Assembly (NCBI GenBank): GCA_950097015.1
Contig: CATNEN010000009.1
Coordinates: forward strand, 498,501 to 562,500
Origin: Macrostomum hystrix
Taxonomy: Eukaryota > Platyhelminthes > Macrostomidae
DNA: 64,000 bases
Direction: 5' to 3'
Both the position numbers and the translations under genes were made by a program. The notes under the pieces are model-generated. The model was given only the letters and a program-made list of their open reading frames with translations, was not told where the DNA came from and ran no database searches. Positions 9,312-26,100 of the stretch are shown here, one piece after another; position 1 is the stretch's first letter; every line of letters begins with the position of its first letter.

Positions 9312-12300
9312 TCAGACAGCTGCAGCGGGGCTGGCAGCGTGAGGCGGATGTCGCAGGCTCTCAAGGCGCAGGTCCTCGCCGTGCCTCTGCAGGCTGGCCA
9401 AGCTGCCGCGCTAAAGTTTTGCAGATTTCGATTAGAAAATAAAATCTGTCAATGCTACTATGAGTAGGCAACTACAGAAACTTTCTGACCAAGGTCCCAC
9501 AGCTATAAGCTCACCTTCAGAGCCTTCAGCTGGTCCTCCAGGTAGCGGTTGAAGTCCCGTTCAGCTTGGAAGGCCGACTCTGCCGGAGTCTGGCGCTCAG
9601 GCTGCTGCTGCTGCTGTTGCTGAACTCGAAGCTGCCGCTCATGGCTCTCAATGTAGTCCAAGAGACCTAAGCTGCCCTGAAGGACAATTGATTTTTAGTA
9701 ATCGACTGTATCTTATCTCACATGATGAAGCTTTACTACAATAATAACATATAATGCGATCAGTGCTAGCCTAACCCCAGCTCCATCGGTCCCAGCCTCA
9801 TCCATCTCGGCAGGCGCTGACGCCGTTGTTTCCGCTTGAAGCCGCTGAAGTCGCCCGGCCTCGGCGGCCCGCTCTCGCCGCATCAGGTCGGCCAGCTGCT
9901 CAGCCATCTGTCTCCGCTGCCGCTCCGCGTCGGCCAGCCGCTCCCGGGCCGCTTGCAGCTCTGCCTCGGCCAGCGCTCGGGCCCGCCTCTCGGCTTCGCA
10001 ACCTCCGGTGGCCTCTGCGGCACGCGCCTCCGCATCCGCGGCACGCGCCTCCGCTCGTTTTCGCAAGCCACGCTGGCGCTCCGCCTGCTGCCGCAGTTCG
10101 GCAGCCCGCTCCTCAGCCGCCTGCGGTAGAAAAAAGCTCATCAATTTATGTGCTTCTGCGGCGCTTCTTAAAACCAGTGCAAATACACAACAAATACAGG
10201 ACTCGAACCTGCGCTGCCCGCTCGTGCAGTCGCTCCTCCTGTCTCTTGGCCTCCGCGGCTCGCTCCGCCGCCGCCCGCTCCGTCTCCACCGTGGAGCGCA
10301 TGGACCGGGCAGCCTGGCGCAGCCGACTGTTCTCCGCCGCTGCCGCTTCCGCCGCGGCCGCCGCACGCGAACGCTCGGCCCGAAGCTCCTTCAGCTGGCG
10401 GCGCAGTTCGGCCGCCTCCTCTGAGCGACGCTCTTCAGACGAGCCGCGCGCTGCCAGCCGCTCGAGGTCCGCCTGCAGCTCTGCGGTGCGGGCTCTCAGG
10501 CCGGCCTCAGAGCGCTGCAGGTCGGCCAGCTCGCTCTCCCGGCGCCCCAGCTCTGCCTGCACCGACTCTAGCTGCGCCTCAAGAGCCGACACCTGCGATA
10601 GGGCGCCCGCGGCCTGCTCGGAGGGTTGGAAGGGTGAGCGAAAATGGTGTTTAGCTCCAGCTTTTAAACGTTTCATGCCGTCCTCTCCCTCCTCCCTCAC
10701 CTGCTCCTGCGCTCGTCTCGCAGCCTCTCTGGCCTCCGCGGCAAGCGCCTCGGCTGTCATGACTCGTCGTCGCTCCCGCTCCTCGACGGCAGCGCAGTGC
10801 GCCAGAAGCCGCGCCGCCTCCGTGACCGCCTCCTCGCGGCCGGCGCCCGCGTCGTCGAGCAAGCCGCGCTGCCGGCTCTCCGAGTCGCGCAGTTGCCGCA
10901 CCTGGGCGAAAGAAAGCAGCAGTTCATGAGGCAATCAAAACAGAGGTGAGAGGAGCGCACATCGGTATCCAACTGTAGTGCCTGAGGCGTTTTGTTTGTT
11001 TGCTAGTTCTGAACTCTGGGCCGTTCTCTCTGAGCCAGTTCTGGCTGCTCAGGGGTTCGGCCGCCTATTGGCAGGACCAGCTATCCCTTCCCTTTCATTT
11101 TCTTGCCATCTTTACTGCCTGCCCCTCCCTGTGCCCTGATTGGGTGAGCTCTGTGTGCTTGCTTTGTCTGCCTTTCCCCCCATTTTTGGTTGTTATTTTT
11201 GGTCCTCTGCGCTCCACCTCTCTCTGGTACGCGTTCGCATCCATTGAGTCACTACGCCTGAAACTCTGCGAGCGAGCGAGACGGTCCCTTTCTGTCAGTT
11301 CTCTGATGAAATGAATAGGACCCTAAACTGACAACTGAAAGCTTCGGTTCCAAAATCGAGCCCTTGACCTCACCTGACCTCGTAGTTCAGCCAGCTCAGC
11401 CCTGAGCCTGGCGCTGGCCTCCCCGGCCTCCCTGGCCTGAGCCTCCGCGGCCGCCAGCTGCACTCTCAGGGAGGCCGCGGCCGCCTCTGCGTCTCCAGCC
11501 CGATCGAGCTGCTCCTGGAGCTGCTCCACCTGAGTTTGCAGGCGGCCCCGCTCAAATGCCAGCCGCTGCCGGCCTTCGGACAACTCGCGCAGGCGACCCT
11601 CGATATCGGCGCCGCTGATGAGTTTTCCGCCGATGTCACCTCCGCAGGCGCGAAGTCGCTCGAGGAGAGTGGCATTCTCCCCCTCGAGTTGGTCACGAGC
11701 GGCCTCAGCCTCGGCCAGGCGGGTCTGCAGACGGCCCACGGCAGAGTCAAGCCGATCTCGCTCTGTGGACATGTCCCCCAGAGCCGAGCTCACCCGGTCC
11801 TGCAGTCGCGGGCAAAGATTTAGTTTGACAACTGTCCTCTATTTATTTTGTTTGGCGTGAAAAAAAATTTTTGGTCTGTTTGTAACTTCTTGAGAGTCAT
11901 GAGTTTCAGTCCTGCCCCTACGCCATGACAAACTGACCTGCAGCAGCCGCCTGTCAGTCTGCAGCTGCTTGGCGCTCCTCTCCAGGCCGCGAGCCCGCTC
12001 CCTCTCCGCCTCCAGTTCGGCTGTCACCTCCGACAGTCGCCTCTCTGCCGCCCCAGCCTCGGACCGGGCCTCGTCCAGTTGCGTCTCCAGCTGGTCCGCC
12101 AGTCGTTCCTGTCGTCTCAGCGCCTCCCGCAGCTCGATCAGACGACCATCCCGCTCGTGACCCTCGCGCAGCGCTCGAACCTCCGCCTGCAGGGCAGCCG
12201 TCTCCTCGGCCGCTTCCGCCGTTGCGCGCTGCAGTCGCGCCTCTGTTGAGTGGCGCGCCGCTTCCGCAGCCGCCATTTCTCGCTCTGTCGCGCTGATAGC

Positions 12301-13504
12301 CTCACGAGCTCGAGAAGCCTCTTCTGTCAGTCGGCGCTTCTCGGCCTCCCAATCGGCCATCGACTTTGTCAATGACGACTGGAGCCGCTGCCGCTCAGCG
12401 TCCGACGCAGCCAAGCGAGCCTCAATACGCGACAGTTCGCCGCGGCTCCGCTCAGCATCAGCAGACACCTGCGCTCGCTGATTTGTTGGAGTGAGAGTAT
12501 GCATATTGGCTCACAAGTTTGTGACCACCTGAGCAATGAAGGTGAGAATTCCGAACTGACCTGTTCCGATTCCAACTTGGCTGCCGATTCGGCGGCTTCA
12601 AGCCGTTCGCGAACCGCCTTGGCAGACTCCTCGAGGGCGCGGCGCAGCTCGACCTCCCGTTTGGCGGCGGCACGGAGCTCTTCGCAGCTGCGCCGGAAAC
12701 GCTCCAGCGAGGCCTCTTGTGAGTCTGCTCGAATCGCCAGCTCGGACTGAGAGGAAAATTTGGAGAAGTGAGCATTGAGCCCGAACAAAAATGCTAAAAG
12801 CATCATAAATATGGCTCACCTCGCGCTGTTTCAGAGCCTCCTCGCTGGCACCGAGCTCCCCGACCTTTGCCCGTAGCTGCTCGACCTCCGACTTGGCCGC
12901 ATCGCGCTCTTGAACTGCGGCGTGCAGCTGCTTCTCCCAGGTTGCGTACTCGGCCTGCCAGTGTGGGGCATTGCGGCTTGCAGAACTGGAGACTGTTCGA
13001 GATCCCAAGATTGGTGCGAAGGCTACATCGGTTGCTTTACTTATTGCGACATCAGCTATTATCGTGCTATCAATAGTATAAAACCGCTTACTCTTACTAA
13101 TACTCTTACTAATTTATAAAATTGCAATGGAAGCCGTCGAAGGGCAGCAAAGCTCGCACCTGGAACAGGCGCTTGGCCTGGCTCAGTTTGCCAGTGATTT
13201 CGCTCTGAGCACGCAGAGTCCGCTCCCTTTCGGACTGGACGCAGAGCAGCTGCTCCCGTACGCTCCGCACGCTGCCCTCCAGGTCTCGGATACGAGCCAC
13301 GAGAACCTCACGAGGTGTTCGCTGGCAACGACTGCTGCTGGCAAGGCTGCTCACTGAGCCACGTGGCGACTGCAGGCCGCTGTTGTCTTGGCCACCACTG
13401 ACGCTGCCAATGTCGCTAAGCTCACCCAGCATTTTCTTGCTTTCGGCCGCCGTCATCTGTAGCTTCTTCAGCAGGTTGTCAATTGTGTGCTCGTCAACTT
13501 CCAT
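9312..13504 (-). CDS. Large coiled-coil protein, ten exons
   Basis: Exons (-): 13504-13160, 12954-12820, 12746-12561, 12477-11938, 11799-11374, 10901-10701, 10613-10209, 10120-9776, 9676-9515, 9410-9312. The total is 2,844 nt, or 947 residues. Every junction has AG/GT and every exon is a whole number of codons. Residues 1 to about 70 are a short Ser/Gly-rich head. From about 75 to about 880 the sequence is almost unbroken Glu/Arg/Ala/Leu heptad material, strongly predicted coiled coil. Exon 9 has a 'QQQQQQQ' run, and the Ala/Pro-rich tail ends at TGA 9314-9312. The composition recalls centrosomal, rootlet or myosin-tail proteins, but coiled coils converge and I do not recognise a family. It is probably a structural scaffold (inference). 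It is divergent from GABARAP across a 1.3-kb spacer. Confidence 0.8.
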
Positions 13505-17533
<4,029 letters not shown>

Positions 17534-18081
17534 GGCCGACTGTCGACTGATGGACGATTTGTCAGAAGCTTGGCTGGTGTTCTGTGACGTTTAATAACGT
17601 GACCCAACGTGTTGATTGCTGCAGTAGAATTTGGTCGCGAATGTTTTACTTACATAATCTGTTCCTTTAATAAATTTCTCTAAAGATTTTTCTGCTGGCA
17701 CTGCACCACTCACCCTGTTATTCCCTACTCAGTAGACTAACTGTACATAACAAACTGAAGTTTTTACTCGGCCTGACAATTCTGCGATAACACTTTTTTG
17801 TTGTTTCTCAATTCTGTATCAATACAAGCAGCAGAGTTGTTGTGTGCGGAGTGGCTTGGCTGCTCATTGCATGGTGATGGGAACTCCGGAACTGTTAGCA
17901 TTAATGTGCTGCTTTTTATGTGTAAATTTTATCCAGAGGAAACCCAAATCGATTTTACTATATGAAATAATATTGCAAATATACTACCTACCTACTTATC
18001 ATTTCAATTTAAAACATTTACAGTTAGCCTTTTTATTAGTCAATATTAACTATGCGAAAGTGGCTTTCCGGCTTTGATCCT
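17534..18081. other. GABARAP 3' UTR and spacer
   Basis: It holds the AATAAA at 17669-17674 and then AT-rich sequence without supported genes. Confidence 0.5.
17669..17674 (+). terminator. GABARAP polyadenylation signal AATAAA
   Basis: Canonical hexamer 136 bp after the GABARAP stop codon. No nearer AATAAA is seen. Confidence 0.6.
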
Positions 18082-18384
18082 TTATACCAGGCTGTCTAGT
18101 TCCGTCAGTAAGGTCAGTCGTTTATCCGCGCCGCCATCACTCCCAGTCCGCCTTTTTTCGTCAATTTTCTTTACCGTAGCCATTCGGATGTTCTTCCACA
18201 GAACGTCTCTTAACTGACTGGCACTCTTGTCGACCCCTTGACTCCGCATTACTTCCGTTACCTCGTTCCATGCAGCTGCCTTCTTTCGCTTTCCATCCGA
18301 ATAGTCGTCGAACTTTCTAAGAATGACTTCCTTCCGTTTTAGAACCTCCAAAAGGAAGATTTTCTTTGCTTCAAGTGAGACCAT
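18082..18384 (-). mobile_element. Myb/SANT-like protein fragment, Harbinger-type transposon
   Basis: A 100-residue frame with a three-helix Myb/SANT (MADF-like) pattern: 'FLLEVLKRKEVILRKF', then 'KKAAAWNEVTEVM', then 'SASQLRDVLWKNIRMATVKK'. The spaced tryptophans and the QL-x3-W-x-N signature are typical of the DNA-binding partner encoded beside the DDE nuclease in Harbinger/PIF transposons, and of host MSANTD proteins derived from them. The frame begins at an ATG (18384) and ends at 18082 without the longer C-terminal region. The inverted-repeat sequence at 18570-18965 upstream supports a transposon relic over a host gene. No nuclease frame is visible. Confidence 0.6.
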
Positions 18385-18569
18385 GTTTCAGCCTTTGTTT
18401 TTGTTATGCGACAAGTCACTCATGGCTTGGTTTGGCAAGCCTATTCCTATAAGTAAACCATACTCCGGCTATTGAGGACGACACAGTAAAGTAACAGTCT
18501 ATGGCACAACTTGTCTAACCACGGATTGTAACCGCGGATAAAACAGACAGATTTTAGCAGTGGTTTATG

Positions 18570-18965
18570 AAATCGTTTTTTTAACATAGATAAAATCTAC
18601 GGATAATTTATTCCCCAGTTGGATTGGCCCATAGACCAGATAAATGTATTTATTTGGCCGCTGAAATTTATCTGGCCGGGACAGATAAACATTTATCTGG
18701 TCCGGTGACAATTATCTGGATTCAACTGTGCAATAAATACATTATCACCCACTTGTTTGACTTATCTATGGCCGAAAACGTCTTCGGACATCGTTTCTTG
18801 TCCTCATCCTCAATAAACTAGTCCTCAGCCGTTCCCGGCCAAAATAAATAAAAAAGTGGGTGATAACTTATGCATAAAATCGTTTTTTAACATAGATAAA
18901 ATCTACGGATAATTTATCCACGGGTAGCTGACATGGATTAAAGTGTTTATAAAATTGGCCCCTAG
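18570..18965. mobile_element. Nested inverted/direct repeats, Harbinger-MITE-like
   Basis: A ~42-bp segment (AATCGTTTTTTAACATAGAT and on) occurs at 18571-18611 and again at 18878-18918; both copies are followed by an ATTGGCCC end (18621-18631 and 18953-18960). A perfect 14-bp inverted pair GACCAGATAAATGT lies at 18634-18647 and 18689-18702, and a perfect 13-bp pair TTATCACCCACTT at 18742-18754 and 18854-18866. Read on the minus strand, the right end starts GGGGCCAATTTTATAAACAC, which resembles Harbinger-type termini. Probably two insertions, one in the other; the boundaries are not fully resolved. Confidence 0.55.
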
Positions 18966-19324
18966 AGCACAAAGCAACAAGGCAAACTAATAGCTGAGCA
19001 TTTGAGTATGTTATTAAAGAAATCAAGTTCGGACAGAGGTAGAGAAATCAAATGGGCTGCTTTATTTCAGGTATAAAATAGTCATTATTCGAGAATTATA
19101 TCAAGTGTCATTTGGCTGGGGTCGAGTAGCAGAGCTGACTTCCAGACTTGCTGAATGCTGATCGTCCGGGCAGCTCTACGCGGCGGCCGTGTCGCTGTCC
19201 GATCCGCGCTCCCCCACCCGGACCGCCAAATCCAAGTCCGCAGCCTTCTCGTAGCTTCTTAGGCGTGGAAGCGACAGGCAGAACAGAAACTGTAGAAGGC
19301 ATTCAGGGCTGCATTACCATTATC
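18966..19324. other. Sequence beyond the MFSD8-like satellite
   Basis: On the minus strand this is the unique sequence after the last 45-bp unit. In the transporter frame it reads about six codons and then TGA. It may hold the 3' UTR, or the ancestral C terminus displaced by the array. No other gene is seen. Confidence 0.4.
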
Positions 19325-22300
19325 AGAATGAGAGCCAGCAGCAGTCATGCAACACTCGCCATCATGAGCAGAATGAGAGCCAGCAGCAGTCATGCAACAC
19401 TCGCCATCATGAGCAGAATGAGAGCCAGCAGCAGTCATGCAACACTCGCCATCATGAGCAGAATGAGAGCCAGCAGCATTCATGCAACACTCGCCATCAT
19501 GAGCAGAATGAGAGCCAGCAGCATTCATGAAACACTCGCCATCATGAGCAGAATGAGAGCCAGCAGCATTCATGAAACACTCGCCATCATGAGCAGAATG
19601 AGAGCCAGCAGCAGTCATGCAACACTCGCCATCATGAGCAGAATGAGAGCCAGCAGCATTCATGAAACACTCGCCATCATGAGCAGAATGAGAGCCAGCA
19701 GCAGTCATGCAACACTCGCCATCATGAGCAGAATGAGAGCCAGCAGCAGTCATGCAACACTCGCCATCATGAGCAGAATGAGAGCCAGCAGCAGTCATGC
19801 AACACTCGCCATCATGAGCAGAATGAGAGCCAGCAGCAGCAGTCATGCAACACTCGCCATCATGAGCAGAATGAGAGCCAGCAGCAGCAGTCATGCAACA
19901 CTCGCCATCATGAGCAGAATGAGAGCCAGCAGCAGTCATGCAACACTCGCCATCATGAGCAGAATGAGAGCCAGCAGCAGTCATGCAACACTCGCCATCA
20001 TGAGCAGAATGAGAGCCAGCAGCAGTCATGCAACACTCGCCATCATGAGCAGAATGAGAGCCAGCAGCAGTCATGCAACACTCGCCATCATGAGCAGAAT
20101 GAGAGCCAGCAGCAGTCATGCAACACTCGCCATCATGAGCAGAATGAGAGCCAGCAGCAGTCATGCAACACTCGCCATCATGAGCAGAATGAGAGCCAGC
20201 AGCAGTCATGCAACACTCGCCATCATGAGCAGAATGAGAGCCAGCAGCAGTCATGCAACACTCGCCATCATGAGCAGAATGAGAGCCAGCAGCATTCATG
20301 CAACACTCGCCATCATGAGCAGAATGAGAGCCAGCAGCATTCATGAAACACTCGCCATCATGAGCAGAATGAGAGCCAGCAGCATTCATGAAACACTCGC
20401 CATCATGAGCAGAATGAGAGCCAGCAGCAGTCATGCAACACTCGCCATCATGAGCAGAATGAGAGCCAGCAGCATTCATGAAACACTCGCCATCATGAGC
20501 AGAATGAGAGCCAGCAGCAGTCATGCAACACTCGCCATCATGAGCAGAATGAGAGCCAGCAGCAGTCATGCAACACTCGCCATCATGAGCAGAATGAGAG
20601 CCAGCAGCAGTCATGCAACACTCGCCATCATGAGCAGAATGAGAGCCAGCAGCAGCAGTCATGCAACACTCGCCATCATGAGCAGAATGAGAGCCAGCAG
20701 CAGCAGTCATGCAACACTCGCCATCATGAGCAGAATGAGAGCCAGCAGCAGTCATGCAACACTCGCCATCATGAGCAGAATGAGAGCCAGCAGCAGTCAT
20801 GCAACACTCGCCATCATGAGCAGAATGAGAGCCAGCAGCAGTCATGCAACACTCGCCATCATGAGCAGAATGAGAGCCAGCAGCAGTCATGCAACACTCG
20901 CCATCATGAGCAGAATGAGAGCCAGCAGCAGTCATGCAACACTCGCCATCATGAGCAGAATGAGAGCCAGCAGCATTCATGAAACACTCGCCATCATGAG
21001 CAGAATGAGAGCCAGCAGCAGTCATGCAACACTCGCCATCATGAGCAGAATGAGAGCCAGCAGCAGTCATGCAACACTCGCCATCATGAGCAGAATGAGA
21101 GCCAGCAGCAGTCATGCAACACTCGCCATCATGAGCAGAATGAGAGCCAGCAGCAGTCATGCAACACTCGCCATCATGAGCAGAATGAGAGCCAGCAGCA
21201 GTCATGCAACACTCGCCATCATGAGCAGAATGAGAGCCAGCAGCAGTCATGCAACACTCGCCATCATGAGCAGAATGAGAGTCAGCAGCAGTCATGCAAC
21301 ACTCGCCATCATGAGCAGAATGAGAGCCAGCAGCAGTCATGCAACACTCGCCATCATGAGCAGAATGAGAGCCAGCAGCAGTCATGCAACACTCGCCATC
21401 ATGAGCAGAATGAGAGCCAGCAGCAGTCATGCAACACTCGCCATCATGAGCAGAATGAGAGCCAGCAGCAGTCATGCAACACTCGCCATCATGAGCAGAA
21501 TGAGAGCCAGCAGCAGTCATGCAACACTCACCATCATGAGCAGAATGGGAGCCAGCAGCAGTCATGCAACACTCACCATCATGAGCAGAATGAGAGCCAG
21601 CAGCAGTCATGCAACACTCACCATCATGAGCAGAATGAGAGCCAGCAGCAGTCATGCAACACTCACCATCATGAGCAGAATGGGAGCCAGCAGCATTCAT
21701 GCAACACTCACCATCATGAGCAGAATGAGAGCCAGCAGCAGTCATGCAACACTCGCCATCATGAGCAGAATGAGAGCCAGCAGCAGTCATGCAACACTCG
21801 CCATCATGAGCAGAATGAGAGCCAGCAGCAGTCATGCAACACTCGCCATCATGAGCAGAATGAGAGCCAGCAGCAGTCATGCAACACTCGCCATCATGAG
21901 CAGAATGAGAGCCAGCAGCATTCATGAAACACTCGCCATCATGAGCAGAATGAGAGCCAGCAGCAGTCATGCAACACTCGCCATCATGAGCAGAATGAGA
22001 GCCAGCAGCAGTCATGCAACACTCGCCATCATGAGCAGAATGAGAGCCAGCAGCAGTCATGCAACACTCGCCATCATGAGCAGAATGAGAGCCAGCAGCA
22101 GTCATGCAACACTCGCCATCATGAGCAGAATGAGAGCCAGCAGCAGTCATGCAACACTCGCCATCATGAGCAGAATGAGAGCCAGCAGCAGTCATGCAAC
22201 ACTCGCCATCATGAGCAGAATGAGAGTCAGCAGCAGTCATGCAACACTCGCCATCATGAGCAGAATGAGAGCCAGCAGCAGTCATGCAACACTCGCCATC

Positions 22301-23180
22301 ATGAGCAGAATGAGAGCCAGCAGCAGTCATGCAACACTCGCCATCATGAGCAGAATGAGAGCCAGCAGCATTCATGCAACACTCGCCATCATGAGCAGAA
22401 TGAGAGCCAGCAGCAGTCATGCAACACTCGCCATCATGAGCAGAATGAGAGCCAGCAGCAGTCATGCAACACTCACCATCATGAGCAGAATGGGAGCCAG
22501 CAGCAGTCATGCAACACTCGCCATCATGAGCAGAATGAGAGCCAGCAGCAGTCATGCAACACTCACCATCATGAGCAGAATGAGAGCCAGCAGCAGTCAT
22601 GCAACACTCACCATCATGAGCAGAATGGGAGCCAGCAGCATTCATGCAACACTCACCATCATGAGCAGAATGAGAGCCAGCAGCAGTCATGCAACACTCG
22701 CCATCATGAGCAGAATGAGATCCAGCAGCATTCATGCAACACTCACCATCATGAGCAGAATGGGAGCCAGCAGCAGTCATGCAACACTCGCCATCATGAG
22801 CAGAATGAGAGCCAGCAGCAGTCATGCAACACTCGCCATCATGAGCAGAATGAGAGCCAGCAGCATTCATGCAACACTCGCCATCATGAGCAGAATGAGA
22901 GCCAGCAGCAGTCATGCAACACTCGCCATCATGAGCAGAATGAGAGCCAGCAGCATTCATGCAACACTCGCCATCATGAGCAGAATGAGAGCCAGCAGCA
23001 GTCATGCAACACTCGCCATCATGAGCAGAATGAGAGCCAGCAGCATTCATGAAACACTCGCCATCATGAGCAGAATGAGAGCCAGCAGCAGTCATGCAAC
23101 ACTCGCCATCATGAGCAGAATGAGAGCCAGCAGCATTCATGAAACACTCGCCATCATGAGCAGAATGAGAGCCAGCAGCA
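19325..23180. repeat. 45-bp satellite, about 85 units, built on the end of the MFSD8-like gene
   Basis: The unit is AGAATGAGAGCCAGCAGCAG followed by TCATGCAACACTCGCCATCATGAGC on the plus strand. Variants are few (CATTCATGAAAC, a 3-bp CAG gain, GGGAGCC, CTCACC). The length is a multiple of three, so the array is open over 1,375 codons on the plus strand and 1,351 on the minus. In the third minus frame, which is that of the transporter, each unit encodes 'LLLALILLMMASVA' and a TGA stop. Variant order shows higher-order duplication: the series beginning at 19474 recurs at 20290 (816 bp), and the GAGAGTCAG unit at 21280 recurs about 945 bp later. Confidence 0.97.
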
Positions 23181-26100
23181 CAGCCAGCATGATGGTCAGG
23201 CGGGTCAGCATTGACCCAGCCCACAATGGTCCCAGGATCGTAGCCAGGCCAATCATGGAGCGCCTGAGGCCTTGAGAAAAGCCTGCGAAGGCGAGCAATG
23301 AAATGAAAGGTCATTAAGCGGTGTGTCTGAACTCAAGTCACATGACAGCTCGCACCCACCCTGAGTTGCAGGTGATGTAATCTTGGAGTAGAGTGACACG
23401 GAGCAGGTGACCAGGAAAGGCAGGGCGATTACATCAAAGAACACGCCGCCAATTAGCATGGGCAGGTTGAGCGGGCTGCCTGTTTGTTTTGAAATTGTGA
23501 AATTCGTTCATTTTAAAATTGAAAACTATATTGAGGACCTCAGAAAAATCATCGTAATAATTGCCTAGACCAAAAATTATAGCAGATCTTTCTGACTTTC
23601 ACGTATCACGCCAAATTAACATTTTCAATTACATTGAATTGCAGCTAGCTGTATATGCACTCGTATCTTTCACTGCTAAAATGCTAAATGCACTAGGACT
23701 CCCCCTAAGTGAAATTCTTATCAGTCCTGTGTAGCTGGAATCCAATGAAAAGGTTCCATTTCAAGACAAATTATTCAGAGCTGCTGTTGGAAATAAGCAT
23801 TCGCTAAAAATTATATCACATTTTGCAACTTTCTAATTTTTGGACTCCAAATAAGCTTAATATGTTGTCATTTCTACTGTAAGAAGACGACTGATGACAT
23901 TCAAGCTAAATTGAAGCCAAACCCAACCCAGGAGGCAGAACTGACCGGGCACAGCCGTTGGGAAATAGGCAAGCAGTCCGGCGATGGCGGCCGCCGACAA
24001 GCCGGAGCCCAGTAGGATGAGGCTGCTGTCGTAGAACCTGCTGCTGACGCACCGGACAACCAGGAAGACAAGGATGACCTCCACACCGGCTCCCAAGTAG
24101 AGCAAGCTATTGCCGAGTTCGCCCCAGCCCAGGTAGTCCTTGGTCATTGGTGTCAGCATGGCCTGGGCGAAAATGGGATTGTGTTAAAATCTGAGATGGC
24201 CTCAAATAACATAACTAGAAATTTGTAAAAGGATGCAGAATAGCAGCGCCAACCTCCAACGCAGTCTGGTTAAAGAAGGTCGCGAATATGGTGGCCAGAA
24301 TGGCTATCAGCTCATGCCGCAGGTACTCTGCAAGTGTGAATTAGCGGGCTCACTCTTGTGGGATATTTTTGGAGCAAAAAACTAACCAATGAAGCCTGAC
24401 ACAGCCACCCCACCCGATGAGACCCAGCACACACAGCCACCACACCCAATGAGACCCAACACGCACAGCCACCCCACCCGATGAGACCCAACACACACAG
24501 CCACCCCACCCGATGAGACCCAGCACACACTGCCGCCCCACCCGATGAGACCCAGCACACACTGCCGCCCCACCCGATGAGACCCAGCACACACTGCCGC
24601 CCCACCCGATGAGACCCAGCACACACTGCCGCCCCACCCGATGAGACCCAACACACACAGCCACCCCACCCGATGAGACCCAGCACACACTGCCGCCCCA
24701 CCCGATGAGACCCAGCACACACTGCCGCCCCACCCGATGAGACCCAGCACACACTGCCGCCCCACCCGATGAGACCCAGCACACACTGCCGCCCCACCCG
24801 ATGAGACCCAGCACACACTGCCGCCCCACCCAATGAGACCCAACCAACACTAAGCCTAGCGGCAAAGCGGAAGGCCCACCGTTGGCATAGTAACGCCGGT
24901 CGGTGACCACCGCAGGCGGTTCCGGGAGAGCAGCGGCGACTTCTCCGTAGCCGGCAACACCGTCGCCGTCGGCCACGAGTCGCCGCCTCTCATCTTCAGT
25001 TGCAGTCGGCGCGGCCATGCGGTGAAAGTCTGTGTACAGGAATAGGCTCAGCAGCGTGTGCAGCAGCCACAGGGAGGCCATGAATAGGCCGGGCACGGAG
25101 TAAGCGTTCAGGGGGTACGGCCCGATGCTGGTGTTCACGAGCCGCAGGAACAGGTTGCAGCCAGGACCTGCAGCGGCATGGCGACTCGGCAGTGACAATC
25201 GTGAAGACATCGCGGTGGGAACCGAGACTGCCATGTCACTTATCATTACTCACCGATGACCAGTCCTACCTCACTCCCCGATGACCAGTCCAACCTCAGT
25301 CACCGATGACCAGTGCTACCTCACTCACTGATGACCAGCCCCACCTCACTCACTGATGACCAGTGCTACCTCACTCACTGATGACCAGCCCCACCTCACT
25401 CACTGATGACCAGCCCCACCTCACTCACTGATGACCAGCCCCACCTCACTCACTGATGACCAGCCCCACCTCACTCACTGATGACCAGCCCCACCTCACT
25501 CACTGATGACCAGCCCCACCTCACTCACTGATGACCAGTCCTACCTCACTCACTGATGACCAGCCCCACCTCACTCACTGATGACCAGCCCCACCTCACT
25601 CACTGATGACCAGTCCTACCTCACTCACTGATGACCAGTCCTACCTCACTCACTGATGACCAGCCCCACCTCACTCACTGATGACCAGTCCTACCTCACT
25701 CACTGATGACCAGCCCCACCTCACTCACTGATGACCAGCCCCACCTCACTCACTGATGACCAGCCCCACCTCACTCACTGATGACCAGTCCTACCTCACT
25801 CACTGATGACCAGCCCCACCTCACTCACTGATGACCAGCCCCACCTCACTCACTGATGACCAGTCCTACCTCACTCACTGATGACCAGTCCTACCTCACT
25901 CACTGATGACCAGCCCCACCTCATTCACCGATGACCAGTCCTACCTCACTCCCCGATGACCAGTCCAACCTCAGTCACCGATGACCAGTCCTACCTCACT
26001 CACTGATGACCAGCCCCACCTCACTCACTGATGACCAGCCCCACCTCACTCACTGATGACCAGCCCCACCTCACTCACTGATGACCAGTCCTACCTCACT

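Noticed and set aside
9826-10929. 367-codon plus-strand frame rich in Ser/Arg/Ala
   Set aside because: Antisense shadow of GC-rich coiled-coil exons, whose frames join in phase on the minus strand.
19148-23314. Giant open frames (1,375 codons plus, 1,351 codons minus) with 15-residue repeats
   Set aside because: They arise because the 45-bp unit is a multiple of three and stop-free in those frames. The gene that really enters the array (MFSD8-like) uses the third minus frame, where every unit has a stop.
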